DNA of 37,749 bases from CAIKOD01 sp035543455 (GCA_035543455.1 DATKKE010000021.1:1-37749), one strand, 5' to 3'; numbered from the stretch's first letter, positions 16,311 to 24,275 are shown. Notes: a model not told the origin generated them from the letters alone. Numbers and translations are program-made.

Positions 16311-16349
16311 ATTTATGGTTTTTCACTCCACTATTCCCAAATTTGGGAA
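16311..16349 (+). promoter_or_regulatory. promoter with perfect 16-bp palindrome before the deoxyhypusine synthase gene
   Basis: ATTTATG (16311-16317) is a plausible TATA box. The predicted start near 16340 falls in the middle of TTCCCAAATTTGGGAA (16334-16349), a perfect palindrome of 16 bp. The ribosome binding site and TTG start codon follow within 14 nt. The palindrome is well placed as an operator. Confidence 0.5.
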
Positions 16350-16362
16350 GCATTAAGAGGAA

Positions 16363-17349
16363 TTGGCAGAAAATGTATACCGGATGGCCATGAAACCGAC
16401 TGAACCTGTAGTCCCCGTGGGAGATATATCCCGGCTTTTGGAAGGTATGAGTCATACCGGGTTCCAAGGACGGAAACTTGGTGAATCGGTGGCAGTCTGG
16501 GCTGATATGATCAGGGACCCGAAATGCACGATACTGATGGGCCTGTCCGGGGCGATGATACCTGCCGGAATGCAGAACTGCATTATCGAACTGGTGGAAC
16601 GTCGTTATATTGATGTCCTCGTCTCAACAGGCGCCAATATATTTCACGATGTCTGCGAACACCTGGGGATACGGCATTATATCGGTCACCATCACGTCGA
16701 TGACGGGCATCTTTTCTCCGAAGGGATAGACCGGATTTATGACGTATTTGCCTATGAAGAACAGTTCCGCAGTATCGACAGGCAGTTTTGTGATTTTGCA
16801 AAAGAAATTGAACCTTTCAGAGGATCTTCCAGGGCTTTTATCAGGCAATGGGGGGAACGGATGGTCCAGCAAAAACCGGAGGGACGGTCGGTGTTATCGA
16901 GTGCAGTGAAGAATGATGTCCCGGTATTTATCCCGGCACTCTGCGATTCATCGATCGGTATCGGCCTTCTCATGGCCAGACGCGATGGTACCTCTGTTGA
17001 CATCGACCAGCTTGCCGATGTAGACGAAATCGCAGGAATTGTTGAACGCTCCGGAAAAACCGGTGTCGTGTATATCGGAGGGGGGGTACCGAAAAATTTC
17101 ATTCAGCAGACCCAGGTCATTGCCGACGTGTACGGAGGTACCCAGGGTGGTCACGCCTATGCGGTACAGTATACAACCGATGCACCTCACTGGGGCGGCC
17201 TTTCAGGATGCACATTTGAAGAGGCGATCAGCTGGGGTAAGGAAGCCGTTCATTCACCCCGGGTCCAGTGCTTCTGCGATGCAACGATTGCCCTGCCACT
17301 CGTGACGGCTGCACTTATCGCGGGCAATGTACAGCGTGTAAAAAAATAA
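16363..17349 (+). CDS. dys: deoxyhypusine synthase
   Basis: Transfers the aminobutyl group of spermidine, via NAD, to a lysine of aIF5A, the first step of hypusine formation. The catalytic lysine is present as Lys293 in EEAISWGKEAV, and the NAD/substrate loops are seen in STGAN (88-92), HHHVDDGHLF and GGGVPKNFIQQTQ. At 328 aa it has the normal length, so this looks like a true enzyme rather than an inactive paralogue. I took the TTG at 16363, with AGAGGA just upstream, but spacing is tight; ATG codons at 16384 and 16390 are alternatives. It stands alone between the CBS array and the ribosomal cluster. The aIF5A gene is not in this window. Confidence 0.93.
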   Translation: MAENVYRMAMKPTEPVVPVGDISRLLEGMSHTGFQGRKLGESVAVWADMIRDPKCTILMGLSGAMIPAGMQNCIIELVERRYIDVLVSTGANIFHDVCEHLGIRHYIGHHHVDDGHLFSEGIDRIYDVFAYEEQFRSIDRQFCDFAKEIEPFRGSSRAFIRQWGERMVQQKPEGRSVLSSAVKNDVPVFIPALCDSSIGIGLLMARRDGTSVDIDQLADVDEIAGIVERSGKTGVVYIGGGVPKNFIQQTQVIADVYGGTQGGHAYAVQYTTDAPHWGGLSGCTFEEAISWGKEAVHSPRVQCFCDATIALPLVTAALIAGNVQRVKK

Positions 17350-17415
17350 CTCATTGTCAGAAGAACCAGGTTTTTAGGATGTGACCCAGAGGTTTGGTCT
17401 GCTGATACCACTTCG

Positions 17416-17572
17416 TTTCAGAAACAGTATTTTGAATGGATACTCTGAAATGGCATGGGGGGTCCCAACCGGAATCGCCGGGTATCAATACCGATTATGA
17501 GATACCCAAAGAGTTATTAACCGTTCTGATCCATATTATGAAGCACCATTCATGGAGCAGCCTGTCGGCTGC
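17416..17572 (+). other. non-coding leader with three hairpins before tRNA-Ser and rps13
   Basis: The 249 nt between deoxyhypusine synthase and tRNA-Ser hold no gene but three inverted repeats. Hairpin 1, 17416-17450: an 11-bp stem (TTTCAG and AGTAT against ATACT and CTGAAA) with a 4-nt bulge. Hairpin 2, 17480-17507: GGGTATC against GATACCC. Hairpin 3, 17557-17572: GCAGCC-TGTC-GGCTGC. A TATA-like CATATTATG at about 17532 would start transcription near 17558, so only hairpin 3 would be in that transcript's 5' leader. A T5 run near 17372 may end the upstream gene. Confidence 0.45.
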
Positions 17573-17598
17573 GAGTGTCGAAAGATGCGAGATTCGCT

Positions 17599-17683
17599 GT
17601 TGAGGTAGCCAAGCCTGGTATGGCGCAGGTTTGCTAAACCTGTGTCCCCCTGGGACTCGAGGGTTCAAATCCCTCCCTCAGCG
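17599..17683 (+). tRNA. tRNA-Ser (anticodon GCU)
   Basis: An 85-nt class II tRNA. The acceptor stem GTTGAGG pairs with CCTCAGC (one G-U), followed by discriminator G. The anticodon stem CAGGT/ACCTG encloses loop TTGCTAA with anticodon GCT at 17633-17635. The long variable arm (GTCCC...GGGAC) is typical of serine tRNA. The T-arm is GAGGG-TTCAAAT-CCCTC. No CCA is encoded. It sits 31 nt upstream of rps13, so it probably heads the ribosomal transcript and is released by processing. Confidence 0.95.
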
Positions 17684-17714
17684 TTCAGAGCAAATCTCAG
17701 TAAAGAGGGATTGG

Positions 17715-18167
17715 ATGGCTCAGGAAGAAGAAATAAAATACTTTGTACGGATCAGCAACACTGATCTTGATGGGACGAAACAGGTCAAAGTCGCACTGAC
17801 GGGTATCAAGGGTGTGGGGAGACATACCGCTTCGGTGATTACCAGACTTGCCGGTGTAAACGGCCATGATATCATGGGACGTCTCAAGGATGAGGAAGTA
17901 GACCGACTCAGAAGCGTTACGGAAAACTATGGCGAGCGGGTCCCCGTTTGGATGGTAAACCGTCCCAAGGATGTCTATACAGGGGAAAGCCGGCATCTCC
18001 TCGGGTCTGACGTGACAACAACTCTTGATGAGGATATCAACATCATGAGGAAGATCCGCTGCTACCGGGGTATCAGGCACGAGACTGGTCAGAAGGTTCG
18101 GGGCCAGCGCACGAAGTCCACGGGTCGTACCGGTACGACGGTCGGTGTTAAGAGGAAGAAGGAGTAG
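17715..18167 (+). CDS. rps13: 30S ribosomal protein S13
   Basis: Archaeal/eukaryotic-type uS13 at the head of the 30S subunit, contacting the P-site tRNA and 50S. 150 aa. Motifs include FVRISNTDLDGTKQVKVALTGIKGVGRHTA, split here by the helix-hairpin-helix region, and the basic C-terminus KVRGQRTKSTGRTGTTVGVKRKKE. I chose the ATG at 17715, preceded by AGAGGGA; extension upstream would run into tRNA-Ser. It is the first protein gene in the S13-S4-S11-RpoD order shared by Archaea. Confidence 0.97.
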   Translation: MAQEEEIKYFVRISNTDLDGTKQVKVALTGIKGVGRHTASVITRLAGVNGHDIMGRLKDEEVDRLRSVTENYGERVPVWMVNRPKDVYTGESRHLLGSDVTTTLDEDINIMRKIRCYRGIRHETGQKVRGQRTKSTGRTGTTVGVKRKKE

Positions 18168-18176
18168 GTGTAATAC

Positions 18177-18725
18177 ATGGGATATCCCGGAAAGAACCAT
18201 AAACAGTACCAGACCCCGAAACGGCCGTTTGAAAAGACAAGGATTCAGGAAGAGACCAAGCTCGTGATCGAATACGGGCTCCGGAACAAGCGTGAGGTGT
18301 GGAAGGCCCAGGAATATCTGCGCAGGTACAGAAGGGCTGCGCGTGACCTCCTTTCCCTGATGTCATCAGGTACTTCGGAAGAGGTATTCAACGAGAAGAA
18401 GTCGATCCTGATCGACCATATGCAGAGGGTCGGGCTTCTCGGACCGGATGCGGATATCGATAATGTCCTCTCGCTGAAGATCCCGGCCCAGCTCGAACGG
18501 CGCCTCCAGACTGTTGTTTACCGTCAGGGGCTGGCACGTTCACCCAAGCAGGCACGCCAGTTTATCACTCACGGGCATATTGCAATCAATGGTAAGCGGG
18601 TAACCATTCCGGGATACCGTGTAAACCGGGTTGAGGAGACTCAGATCTCATACTACGGGAAATCCCCGCTTACCCTTTCGGACCATGCTGAACGGGCAAG
18701 GATTGCGAAGACAGGGAGGGCGTAA
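18177..18725 (+). CDS. rps4: 30S ribosomal protein S4
   Basis: Archaeal-type uS4, a primary 16S rRNA binder in small-subunit assembly. 182 aa, beginning MGYPGKNHKQYQTPKRPFEK, the archaeal form. The S4 RNA-binding domain is at about residues 103-165: LERRLQTVVYRQGLARSPKQ then ARQFITHGHIAINGKRVTIPGYRV. GTGTAATAC links it to rps13, nine nt upstream, with AGGAGTAGGTG as the ribosome binding site overlapping the rps13 stop. Confidence 0.97.
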   Translation: MGYPGKNHKQYQTPKRPFEKTRIQEETKLVIEYGLRNKREVWKAQEYLRRYRRAARDLLSLMSSGTSEEVFNEKKSILIDHMQRVGLLGPDADIDNVLSLKIPAQLERRLQTVVYRQGLARSPKQARQFITHGHIAINGKRVTIPGYRVNRVEETQISYYGKSPLTLSDHAERARIAKTGRA

Positions 18726-18727
18726 GA

Positions 18728-19120
18728 ATGGCCGAGAAGGAAAAATGGGGTGTAGCTCACATTTTTGCATCCTTTAATAATACTATTATCACGGTAACCG
18801 ACCTCTCCGGTGCGGAAACTGTCACCAAGAGCAGCGGCGGGATGGTCGTCAAGCAGGACAGAAATGAGAGCTCGCCCTATGCGGCCATGCAGATGGCCGC
18901 CAATGTAGCCCAGGTCGCACGGGAAAAGGGGATCACGGGTGTCCATGTCAAGGTCAGGGCACCAGGTCGCGGGAAACAGAGAAGCCCCGGTCCGGGAGCA
19001 CAGGCGGCGATCCGTGCGCTTGCAAGGGCAGGTATGCGGATTGGAAGGATAGAAGACGTTACCCCTATTCCCCACGATTCTATCCGGGCAAAGGGTGGCA
19101 GGCGCGGACGGAGAGTCTGA
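18728..19120 (+). CDS. rps11: 30S ribosomal protein S11
   Basis: uS11 on the platform of the 30S subunit, near the mRNA exit. 130 aa; the family signature VKVRAPGRGKQRSPGPGAQAA and the C-terminal DVTPIPHDSIRAKGGRRGRRV are complete. It starts two nt after rps4 with GGGAGG upstream, and its stop overlaps the rpoD ATG by one base (TGATG), so its translation and that of rpoD are coupled. Confidence 0.97.
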   Translation: MAEKEKWGVAHIFASFNNTIITVTDLSGAETVTKSSGGMVVKQDRNESSPYAAMQMAANVAQVAREKGITGVHVKVRAPGRGKQRSPGPGAQAAIRALARAGMRIGRIEDVTPIPHDSIRAKGGRRGRRV

Positions 19121-19962
19121 TGGAGATCACGTTCACGAAACTCGACGACAATTCCTGCCGGTTCCATATCGGGCCTGTAACGCCATCATTTGCAAACACC
19201 CTGCGAAGGGCGATGATCGGGGAAGTTCCCACCCTGGCTATCGAAGACGTGCGCATATATGACAATACGAGCGCCCTCTTCGACGAGATGCTGGCGCACC
19301 GCCTGGGTCTCATCCCGATAAGGACCGACTCGTCGGCGTATGTGAGAAAGGGGGACTGTTCCTGCAATGGCGAAGGTTGTGCGGCCTGTACCGCCACGTT
19401 CACCATGAGCGTGGAGGGACCGGGGATGGTCTATTCAAGGGATCTGATCCCCCAGGACCCGTCCACGACACCTGCCTACGACACCATTCCGATTGTCAAA
19501 CTTACGAAGGACCAGAAAGTAGTCGTTGAGGCACATGCCGTCCTCTCGACCGGAAGGGAGCATGCCAAGTGGCAGCCGGTGTCGGCTTGCGGTTACAAAA
19601 ACTATCCCCTGATCACGATCGGGAATTCATGTGACGGGTGCGGACAGTGTGTCGATGAGTGCCCAAGAACGGTCCTGGAAACCGAAGCGGGGAAAGTCAG
19701 GATAATCGAGGGGCGTCTTGAAGAATGCTCACTCTGCGGTCTTTGCGAACGTGCATGTCTTGGGACCGGAATTGGTGATGAACCGGCGATTAAGGTTACC
19801 TTCGAAAAAGACAGCTTCATTTTCGTTGTTGAAGGTGATGGCTCCCTGAAGGTCAGGGAGGTTATAGTACAGGGCCTCACCTATATCAGGACCCGTTCCC
19901 AGGAAATGATTGAGAAAATAAATGAAATATCGGGAGGAACAGGAGATGAAAAGCAGGATTAA
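19120..19962 (+). CDS. rpoD: DNA-directed RNA polymerase subunit D, with two Fe-S cluster motifs
   Basis: Assembly platform subunit of archaeal RNA polymerase, counterpart of eukaryotic Rpb3 and bacterial alpha; it pairs with subunit L. 280 aa. The N-terminal dimerization domain contains FANTLRRAMIGEVPTLAIEDV. Inserted at about residues 165-215 is a ferredoxin-like domain with two complete CxxCxxCxxxC motifs, CDGCGQCVDECP and CSLCGLCERACL, as expected for two [4Fe-4S] clusters, as in methanogen D subunits. A second group, CSCNGEGCAAC, lies near residue 85. The C-terminal dimerization strand follows. It overlaps rpl18e by 17 nt. This is not the bacterial sigma factor of the same symbol. Confidence 0.96.
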   Translation: MEITFTKLDDNSCRFHIGPVTPSFANTLRRAMIGEVPTLAIEDVRIYDNTSALFDEMLAHRLGLIPIRTDSSAYVRKGDCSCNGEGCAACTATFTMSVEGPGMVYSRDLIPQDPSTTPAYDTIPIVKLTKDQKVVVEAHAVLSTGREHAKWQPVSACGYKNYPLITIGNSCDGCGQCVDECPRTVLETEAGKVRIIEGRLEECSLCGLCERACLGTGIGDEPAIKVTFEKDSFIFVVEGDGSLKVREVIVQGLTYIRTRSQEMIEKINEISGGTGDEKQD

Positions 19963-20308
19963 ATCCAATCCGCGCCTGGTTAACCTCATATCACTGCTGA
20001 AGACTACTTCACGTGAGAACGGGGTGAGCCTCTGGCGGGATATCGCCACAAAAATTGAAGCATCCAGCTGCAGGTATGCAGAGGTTAACCTGAGCAAGAT
20101 TAACCGCTATGCAAACGACGGTGAGATCATCCTGGTCCCCGGCAAGGTACTTGGCGGTGGCATGATCGAGACATCGGTAAAGGTAGCGGCCCTGAATTTT
20201 TCACAAACGGCTGCGGATAAGATCAACGGCGCGAAAGGGCAGTGCATGAGCATCGAGGAGCTTGTTAAGGAACACCCGAAAGGGAGCCACATACGGATTC
20301 TGAGGTGA
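19946..20308 (+). CDS. rpl18e: 50S ribosomal protein L18e
   Basis: Archaeal/eukaryotic L18e (eL18), a 50S protein related to bacterial L15. 120 aa. It has NPRLVNLISLLKTTSRENG and the conserved VPGKVLGGG, then a C-terminal HIRILR. I chose the ATG at 19946, which has GGAGG and AGGAG just upstream and starts within the rpoD tail (17-nt overlap). An ATG at 19922 would add eight residues with no ribosome binding site. Confidence 0.94.
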   Translation: MKSRIKSNPRLVNLISLLKTTSRENGVSLWRDIATKIEASSCRYAEVNLSKINRYANDGEIILVPGKVLGGGMIETSVKVAALNFSQTAADKINGAKGQCMSIEELVKEHPKGSHIRILR

Positions 20309-20313
20309 AACAC

Positions 20314-20736
20314 ATGGTTACAATCATTAACGGTGACGGACTGCTCCTTGGCAGGCTCGCAAGCCTCGTGGCCCGCCGTGCCCTGAACGGCGAGACGGTT
20401 GCCATAGTCAATGTAGAGAACGTAATCATTTCGGGGAGCAGAGCACGTGTCCTCCATAATTACAATCATAAACGATCCCGCGGATCAAGGGAAGGAGGTC
20501 CTTACTTCCCGAGAAGACCCGATCATATCATGAAACGGACGATACGCGGGATGCTGCCGTACAAGAGAGAGCGCGGCGTGGAGGCATTCCGAAGGATCAA
20601 GACGTATGTGGGTGTCCCGCAGGAATTCCGGGGGCAGGAGATGGAAATTCTTGAAGAAGCCCATATGGACCGCTTAAACAATGCCCAGTTCGTCACGCTC
20701 GGGGCTGTGAGCACGTTCCTCGGAGCGAAATACTAG
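20314..20736 (+). CDS. rpl13: 50S ribosomal protein L13
   Basis: uL13, an early-assembly 50S protein. 140 aa from the ATG at 20314, which is preceded by GAGGTGA at a good spacing. A GTG three codons upstream overlaps that ribosome binding site and is less likely. Motifs: LGRLASLVARRALNGETVAIVNVENVIISG, here spanning residues 10-40, and KRTIRGMLPYKRERG near residue 75. It is followed by rps9 as in all domains of life. Confidence 0.96.
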   Translation: MVTIINGDGLLLGRLASLVARRALNGETVAIVNVENVIISGSRARVLHNYNHKRSRGSREGGPYFPRRPDHIMKRTIRGMLPYKRERGVEAFRRIKTYVGVPQEFRGQEMEILEEAHMDRLNNAQFVTLGAVSTFLGAKY

Positions 20737-20747
20737 AGGTGGAACCA

Positions 20748-21149
20748 ATGGTTAAAATTATTAATACAAGCGGTAAAAGGAAAACAGCAATTGCCCGGGC
20801 GACAATGAAAACCGGAAAGGGCAGGGTCAGGATTAATTCAGTCCCGCTCGAGATCTACGGAACCGAGCTCGTAAGGATGAAAATATCCGAACCTTTGCTC
20901 CTCGTTCCTCGTGCCATTGACGGGGTTGACGTGGCAATCGATGTGCAGGGTGGGGGTATGATGGGCCAGGCTGAGGCGATCAGAACTGCACTGGCACGGA
21001 GTATTCTCAAGTGGTCGAACGATCCCCAGATAAAGGATGCGTACCTCGCCTATGACAGGACCCTGCTTGTCAATGATTCCCGGCAGAAAGAGTCAAAGAA
21101 GCCGCATGGCCGTGGAGCACGAAAGAAGTTCCAGAAATCGTATCGTTGA
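20748..21149 (+). CDS. rps9: 30S ribosomal protein S9
   Basis: uS9, whose C-terminal tail reaches the P-site tRNA. 133 aa from the ATG at 20748, with GAGGTGG just upstream. It starts VKIINTSGKRKTAIARATMK; the QGGGMMGQAEAIRTALAR segment and the terminal KKPHGRGARKKFQKSYR, ending in Arg, are family hallmarks. The L13-S9 pair is conserved. Confidence 0.96.
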   Translation: MVKIINTSGKRKTAIARATMKTGKGRVRINSVPLEIYGTELVRMKISEPLLLVPRAIDGVDVAIDVQGGGMMGQAEAIRTALARSILKWSNDPQIKDAYLAYDRTLLVNDSRQKESKKPHGRGARKKFQKSYR

Positions 21150-21182
21150 ATGGCAAAAAGAGAATGAAGAGATCGAACTGAT

Positions 21183-21371
21183 ATGATACCTGTCCGATGT
21201 TTCACCTGTGGAAAAGTTATTTCCCCAGCATATGAAGAGTTTAAGCGACGCCGCGATGCAGGCGAGGATCCCAAAAAGATCCTCGACGATCTCGGCATGG
21301 ACCGCTATTGCTGCCGGCGGATGCTGCTGACACATAAGGAGATTATAGACGATCTTAATCCGTACCAGTGA
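21183..21371 (+). CDS. rpoN: DNA-directed RNA polymerase subunit N
   Basis: Rpb10 homologue that anchors the D-L assembly platform to the large subunits. 62 aa with the zinc-bundle signature MIPVRCFTCGKVI (residues 1-13) and CCRRMLLTHKEIIDDLNPY at the C-terminus. It sits 33 nt after rps9 and directly before tRNA-Pro. It is unrelated to bacterial sigma-54, which shares the symbol. Confidence 0.97.
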   Translation: MIPVRCFTCGKVISPAYEEFKRRRDAGEDPKKILDDLGMDRYCCRRMLLTHKEIIDDLNPYQ

Positions 21372-21378
21372 GAAAAGA

Positions 21379-21453
21379 GGGGTCGTAGGGTAGCCTGGAC
21401 CATCCTATTGCGTTCGGGATGCAGTGACCTGAGTTCGAATCTCAGCGACCCCA
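21379..21453 (+). tRNA. tRNA-Pro (anticodon CGG)
   Basis: 75 nt. Acceptor GGGGTCG pairs with CGACCCC; discriminator A. The anticodon loop TTCGGGA gives anticodon CGG at 21415-21417, closed by a weak stem TTGCG/TGCAG with two G-U pairs. The T-arm CTGAG-TTCGAAT-CTCAG is perfect. It lies between rpoN (7 nt) and rpoK, inside the ribosomal-polymerase cluster, so it must be cut out of the polycistronic transcript or have its own promoter. Confidence 0.95.
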
Positions 21454-21486
21454 TTTATCGTTATTTAAACATTTTGAGGATAGAAG

Positions 21487-21654
21487 ATGCAATCGTATAC
21501 CCGGTATGAAAGAGCCCGGATCATTGGAGCCCGGGCCCTCCAAATATCGATGGGTGCTCCGCTTCTGATCAATACTGCAAAAACAGACCCGCTCGAGATC
21601 GCTATCGAGGAATTCCAGCATAACATCATCCCCATCACCGTAAAGAGGAAGTAG
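21487..21654 (+). CDS. rpoK: DNA-directed RNA polymerase subunit K
   Basis: Archaeal Rpb6/omega homologue that stabilises the largest subunit. A 55-aa gene found by translation: MQSYTRYERARIIGARALQI, then SMGAPLLINTAKTDPLEIAI and a C-terminal NIIPITVKRK. The RARIIGARALQISMGAP block is the Rpb6 signature. It lies between tRNA-Pro and eno, with two nt separating its stop from the eno ATG. GAGGA occurs upstream (21475-21479). Confidence 0.96.
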   Translation: MQSYTRYERARIIGARALQISMGAPLLINTAKTDPLEIAIEEFQHNIIPITVKRK

Positions 21655-21656
21655 GA

Positions 21657-22853
21657 ATGTCGATTATCCAGGAAATCCGGTTACGGACAATACTCGACAG
21701 CCGGGGCAACCCTACCGTCGAGGCAGAAGTATTTACCGACAGCGGGTTTGGAAGATCTGCGGCTCCGGGCGGGGCAAGTACCGGCCGGTTCGAGGCGAAG
21801 GTGAAGCCCCCGGAGGAAGCGGTATTATTTGCCAGGGACAACGTGATACCGAAACTGATCGGTGAGGACTCCCGTGAACAGATAACTATCGATTACCTGC
21901 TCAGGGAGATCGATGGCACCCCTGATTTTGCCATGATCGGTGCGAATGTTGCCGTTGCCCTATCCCTTGCAAATGCGAAAGCAGCGGCATCGTCGATTGG
22001 CATGGAGCTGTTCAGCTATCTCGGTGGCACGTTTGTCCAGACGACACCCCTGCCCCTTGGCAACGTGATCGGCGGAGGTGCTCATGCAGCGAATGCCACA
22101 GAGATCCAGGAATTCCTGGTCGTTCCTGTGGGCGCGTCCGGAGCATATGAGGCGGTATTTACCAATGCCAAAGTCCATCGTAAAGTCCGGGAGCTGCTCC
22201 TGAAACATGATCAGCCATGCGGAAAAGGAGATGAAGGTGCGTGGGCACCCTCGATCTCAGATGAAATGGCATTCGATATCGTGAAAGAAGCGACAGGAGC
22301 GGTCTCCGATGAGACCGGGATAAGGATTGGGATGGGAATTGATGTCGCCGCAAGCGGGTTGTGGCAGGAAGGCGACAGCAGGTACCATTACCGGGAAAAT
22401 GTCCGGACCTCAGACGACCAGATTGCCTATATCAGCGAGCTCGTGGACCGGTACGAACTCGTGTATGTGGAAGACCCCCTTCATGAGGAGGACTTTACGG
22501 GGTTTGCGACCCTTACAGAGCAGATCGGTGACCGGTGCCTGGTCTGCGGCGATGACCTGTTTGTTACTAACCCGGGCAGGATTGCCGATGGGATCAGCAA
22601 TAGTTCGGCCAACTGCGTCCTGATTAAGCCAAACCAGATCGGAACGCTGACCGATACCTTTGAAGCGATCAGGCTTGCACACAGTAACGGCATGGATACT
22701 GTAATGAGTCATCGTTCGGGTGAGACCACCGATACAACTATTTCTCATCTTGCTACCGCCTTCTCCTGCATTTTCTTAAAAACAGGGGTAGTCGGCGGGG
22801 AGCGGATTGCAAAATTAAATGAACTGATTCGAATTGAGGAGATATTGGAATGA
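21657..22853 (+). CDS. eno: enolase (phosphopyruvate hydratase)
   Basis: Interconverts 2-phosphoglycerate and phosphoenolpyruvate in glycolysis and gluconeogenesis. 398 aa, slightly short for the family (about 410-430). Motifs: LDSRGNPTVEAEV, the mobile loop GGASTG, NVIGGGAHA, VEDPLHEEDF, DDLFVTN, LIKPNQIGT and MSHRSGETTD. The metal ligands and the catalytic lysines in LIKPNQ and GGERIAKLNE are present. In the loop the usual PSGASTG is PGGASTG; the metal-binding second serine is kept. Enolase next to rpoK and rps2 is a conserved archaeal order. It overlaps rps2 by four nt (ATGA). Confidence 0.95.
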   Translation: MSIIQEIRLRTILDSRGNPTVEAEVFTDSGFGRSAAPGGASTGRFEAKVKPPEEAVLFARDNVIPKLIGEDSREQITIDYLLREIDGTPDFAMIGANVAVALSLANAKAAASSIGMELFSYLGGTFVQTTPLPLGNVIGGGAHAANATEIQEFLVVPVGASGAYEAVFTNAKVHRKVRELLLKHDQPCGKGDEGAWAPSISDEMAFDIVKEATGAVSDETGIRIGMGIDVAASGLWQEGDSRYHYRENVRTSDDQIAYISELVDRYELVYVEDPLHEEDFTGFATLTEQIGDRCLVCGDDLFVTNPGRIADGISNSSANCVLIKPNQIGTLTDTFEAIRLAHSNGMDTVMSHRSGETTDTTISHLATAFSCIFLKTGVVGGERIAKLNELIRIEEILE

Positions 22854-23458
22854 CAGAAACAGAAATGGAAATTGAGTTAAAAGAACCGCTGGTTCCCGTT
22901 GAAGAATACCTTGCAGCAGGGATACATATCGGGACCCAGCAGAAGAGCAAGGACATGAAAAAATTCATCTACCGGGTACGCGGGGACGGCCTGTATATTC
23001 TCGATATCCGGGAGACTGACGAGCGGATCAAGACTGCGGCAAAGTTCTTAAACCAGTTCGAACCACCGCGTATCCTTGTCGTCACATCCCGCCAGTACGG
23101 GCAGTACCCTGCAAAAAAGTTTGCAGATATTGTCGGTGGTATTGCAGTCACCGGCAGGTTTATCCCGGGAATGCTGACCAACCAGAACCTCCATAACTAT
23201 ATCGAACCTGAAGTGGTGGTAGTTACCGACCCGATCGGCGACGCCCAGGTCGTCAAGGAGGCGGTACAGAGCGGCATACCCATTGTTGCCCTGTGCGATA
23301 CCAATAATATGACAAGTTTCGTAGATCTTGTCATTCCGACCAATAATAAGGGAAGAAAAGCCCTCAGCATGATATATTATCTCCTGACACGGGAGATGCT
23401 CCATCTCCGCGGGATCGCCACATCGCTGACTCCCGAGGATTTCGAGACAGAGTTCTAA
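22850..23458 (+). CDS. rps2: 30S ribosomal protein S2
   Basis: Archaeal uS2 of the small subunit, 202 aa. Family blocks: YLAAGIHIGTQQKSKDMKKF, FIPGMLTNQNLHNYIEPEVV and VALCDTNNMTSFVDLVIPTN, then the final helix LLTREMLHLRG. The start shares ATGA with the eno stop. It closes the ribosomal part of the cluster. Confidence 0.97.
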   Translation: MTETEMEIELKEPLVPVEEYLAAGIHIGTQQKSKDMKKFIYRVRGDGLYILDIRETDERIKTAAKFLNQFEPPRILVVTSRQYGQYPAKKFADIVGGIAVTGRFIPGMLTNQNLHNYIEPEVVVVTDPIGDAQVVKEAVQSGIPIVALCDTNNMTSFVDLVIPTNNKGRKALSMIYYLLTREMLHLRGIATSLTPEDFETEF

Positions 23459-23486
23459 ATATACCCTCCAGCTAAGAGGTTTACCG

Positions 23487-24275
23487 ATGAAGATCCGTCC
23501 GTCTGCAGTCTCGGGGATGTTCTACCCGAGGGATCCGGACCACCTCGAACAGCTGATGGCGACATTTTTCAGGAATGCCGGCCCGTCCCTCGATGCGATC
23601 GGAATTGTTGCACCCCATGCAGGATACGTCTACTCGGGGGCCGTTGCCGCCCGGGCGTACGCTTCGGTTGACCGGAACTTTACCGGGACGTTTATCGTTA
23701 TCGGGCCGAGTCACCGTGGTTTTGAGACATGTGTTTCAGCCGTGCCCTGGGAAACGCCGCTTGGCATCGTGGATAACGATACCGAACTGGTCAATGCACT
23801 AAATATCGAGGTGGACGAGGTTTCGCATCGCGATGAGCATTCACTCGAGGTACAGGTCCCGTTTATCAAATACCGCTTTCCGAGAGCAAGAATTGCACCG
23901 ATCATGGTGGGCAGGCAGGACTACAGGAATGCCGCACTTCTTTCCCAGGAGATTGGAAGTGCTATCCGGAGAACCGGCCGGAACACAAGGATCGTCGCAT
24001 CGAGTGATTTCTCGCATTATGTCCGGGCCGATATCGCCCGTAATAACGACCTCTATGCAATAGAGGCACTTGGCAGGTTTGATATTCCCGAATTTTACCG
24101 GAGGATCGGAGAACGTGGGATCACAGCATGTGGCTATGGCCCTATTTCAGCCATGGAACTCGTGTGCCGTGAAATGGGGGGGAAAAAAGCAGAGCTTCTG
24201 CAGTATGCAACCAGCGGTGATATCACCGGTGACGATTCAGAGGTCGTGGGTTACGCTGCCATTGCGGTGATATAG
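23487..24275 (+). CDS. amrB: MEMO1-family protein (AmmeMemoRadiSam system protein B)
   Basis: 262 aa of the MEMO fold, related to extradiol dioxygenases and LigB. The metal ligands known from human MEMO1 are matched: His in APHAGYVYSG (about 46), His in GPSHRG (about 77) and Cys in TACGYGPIS (about 213), along with SDFSHYV. The protein is widely kept in archaea, often between rps2 and mvk as here, and may act with a radical SAM enzyme and an AMMECR1 protein, neither present in this window. The actual reaction is not established. GTG of mvk follows its stop with no gap. Confidence 0.92.
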   Translation: MKIRPSAVSGMFYPRDPDHLEQLMATFFRNAGPSLDAIGIVAPHAGYVYSGAVAARAYASVDRNFTGTFIVIGPSHRGFETCVSAVPWETPLGIVDNDTELVNALNIEVDEVSHRDEHSLEVQVPFIKYRFPRARIAPIMVGRQDYRNAALLSQEIGSAIRRTGRNTRIVASSDFSHYVRADIARNNDLYAIEALGRFDIPEFYRRIGERGITACGYGPISAMELVCREMGGKKAELLQYATSGDITGDDSEVVGYAAIAVI

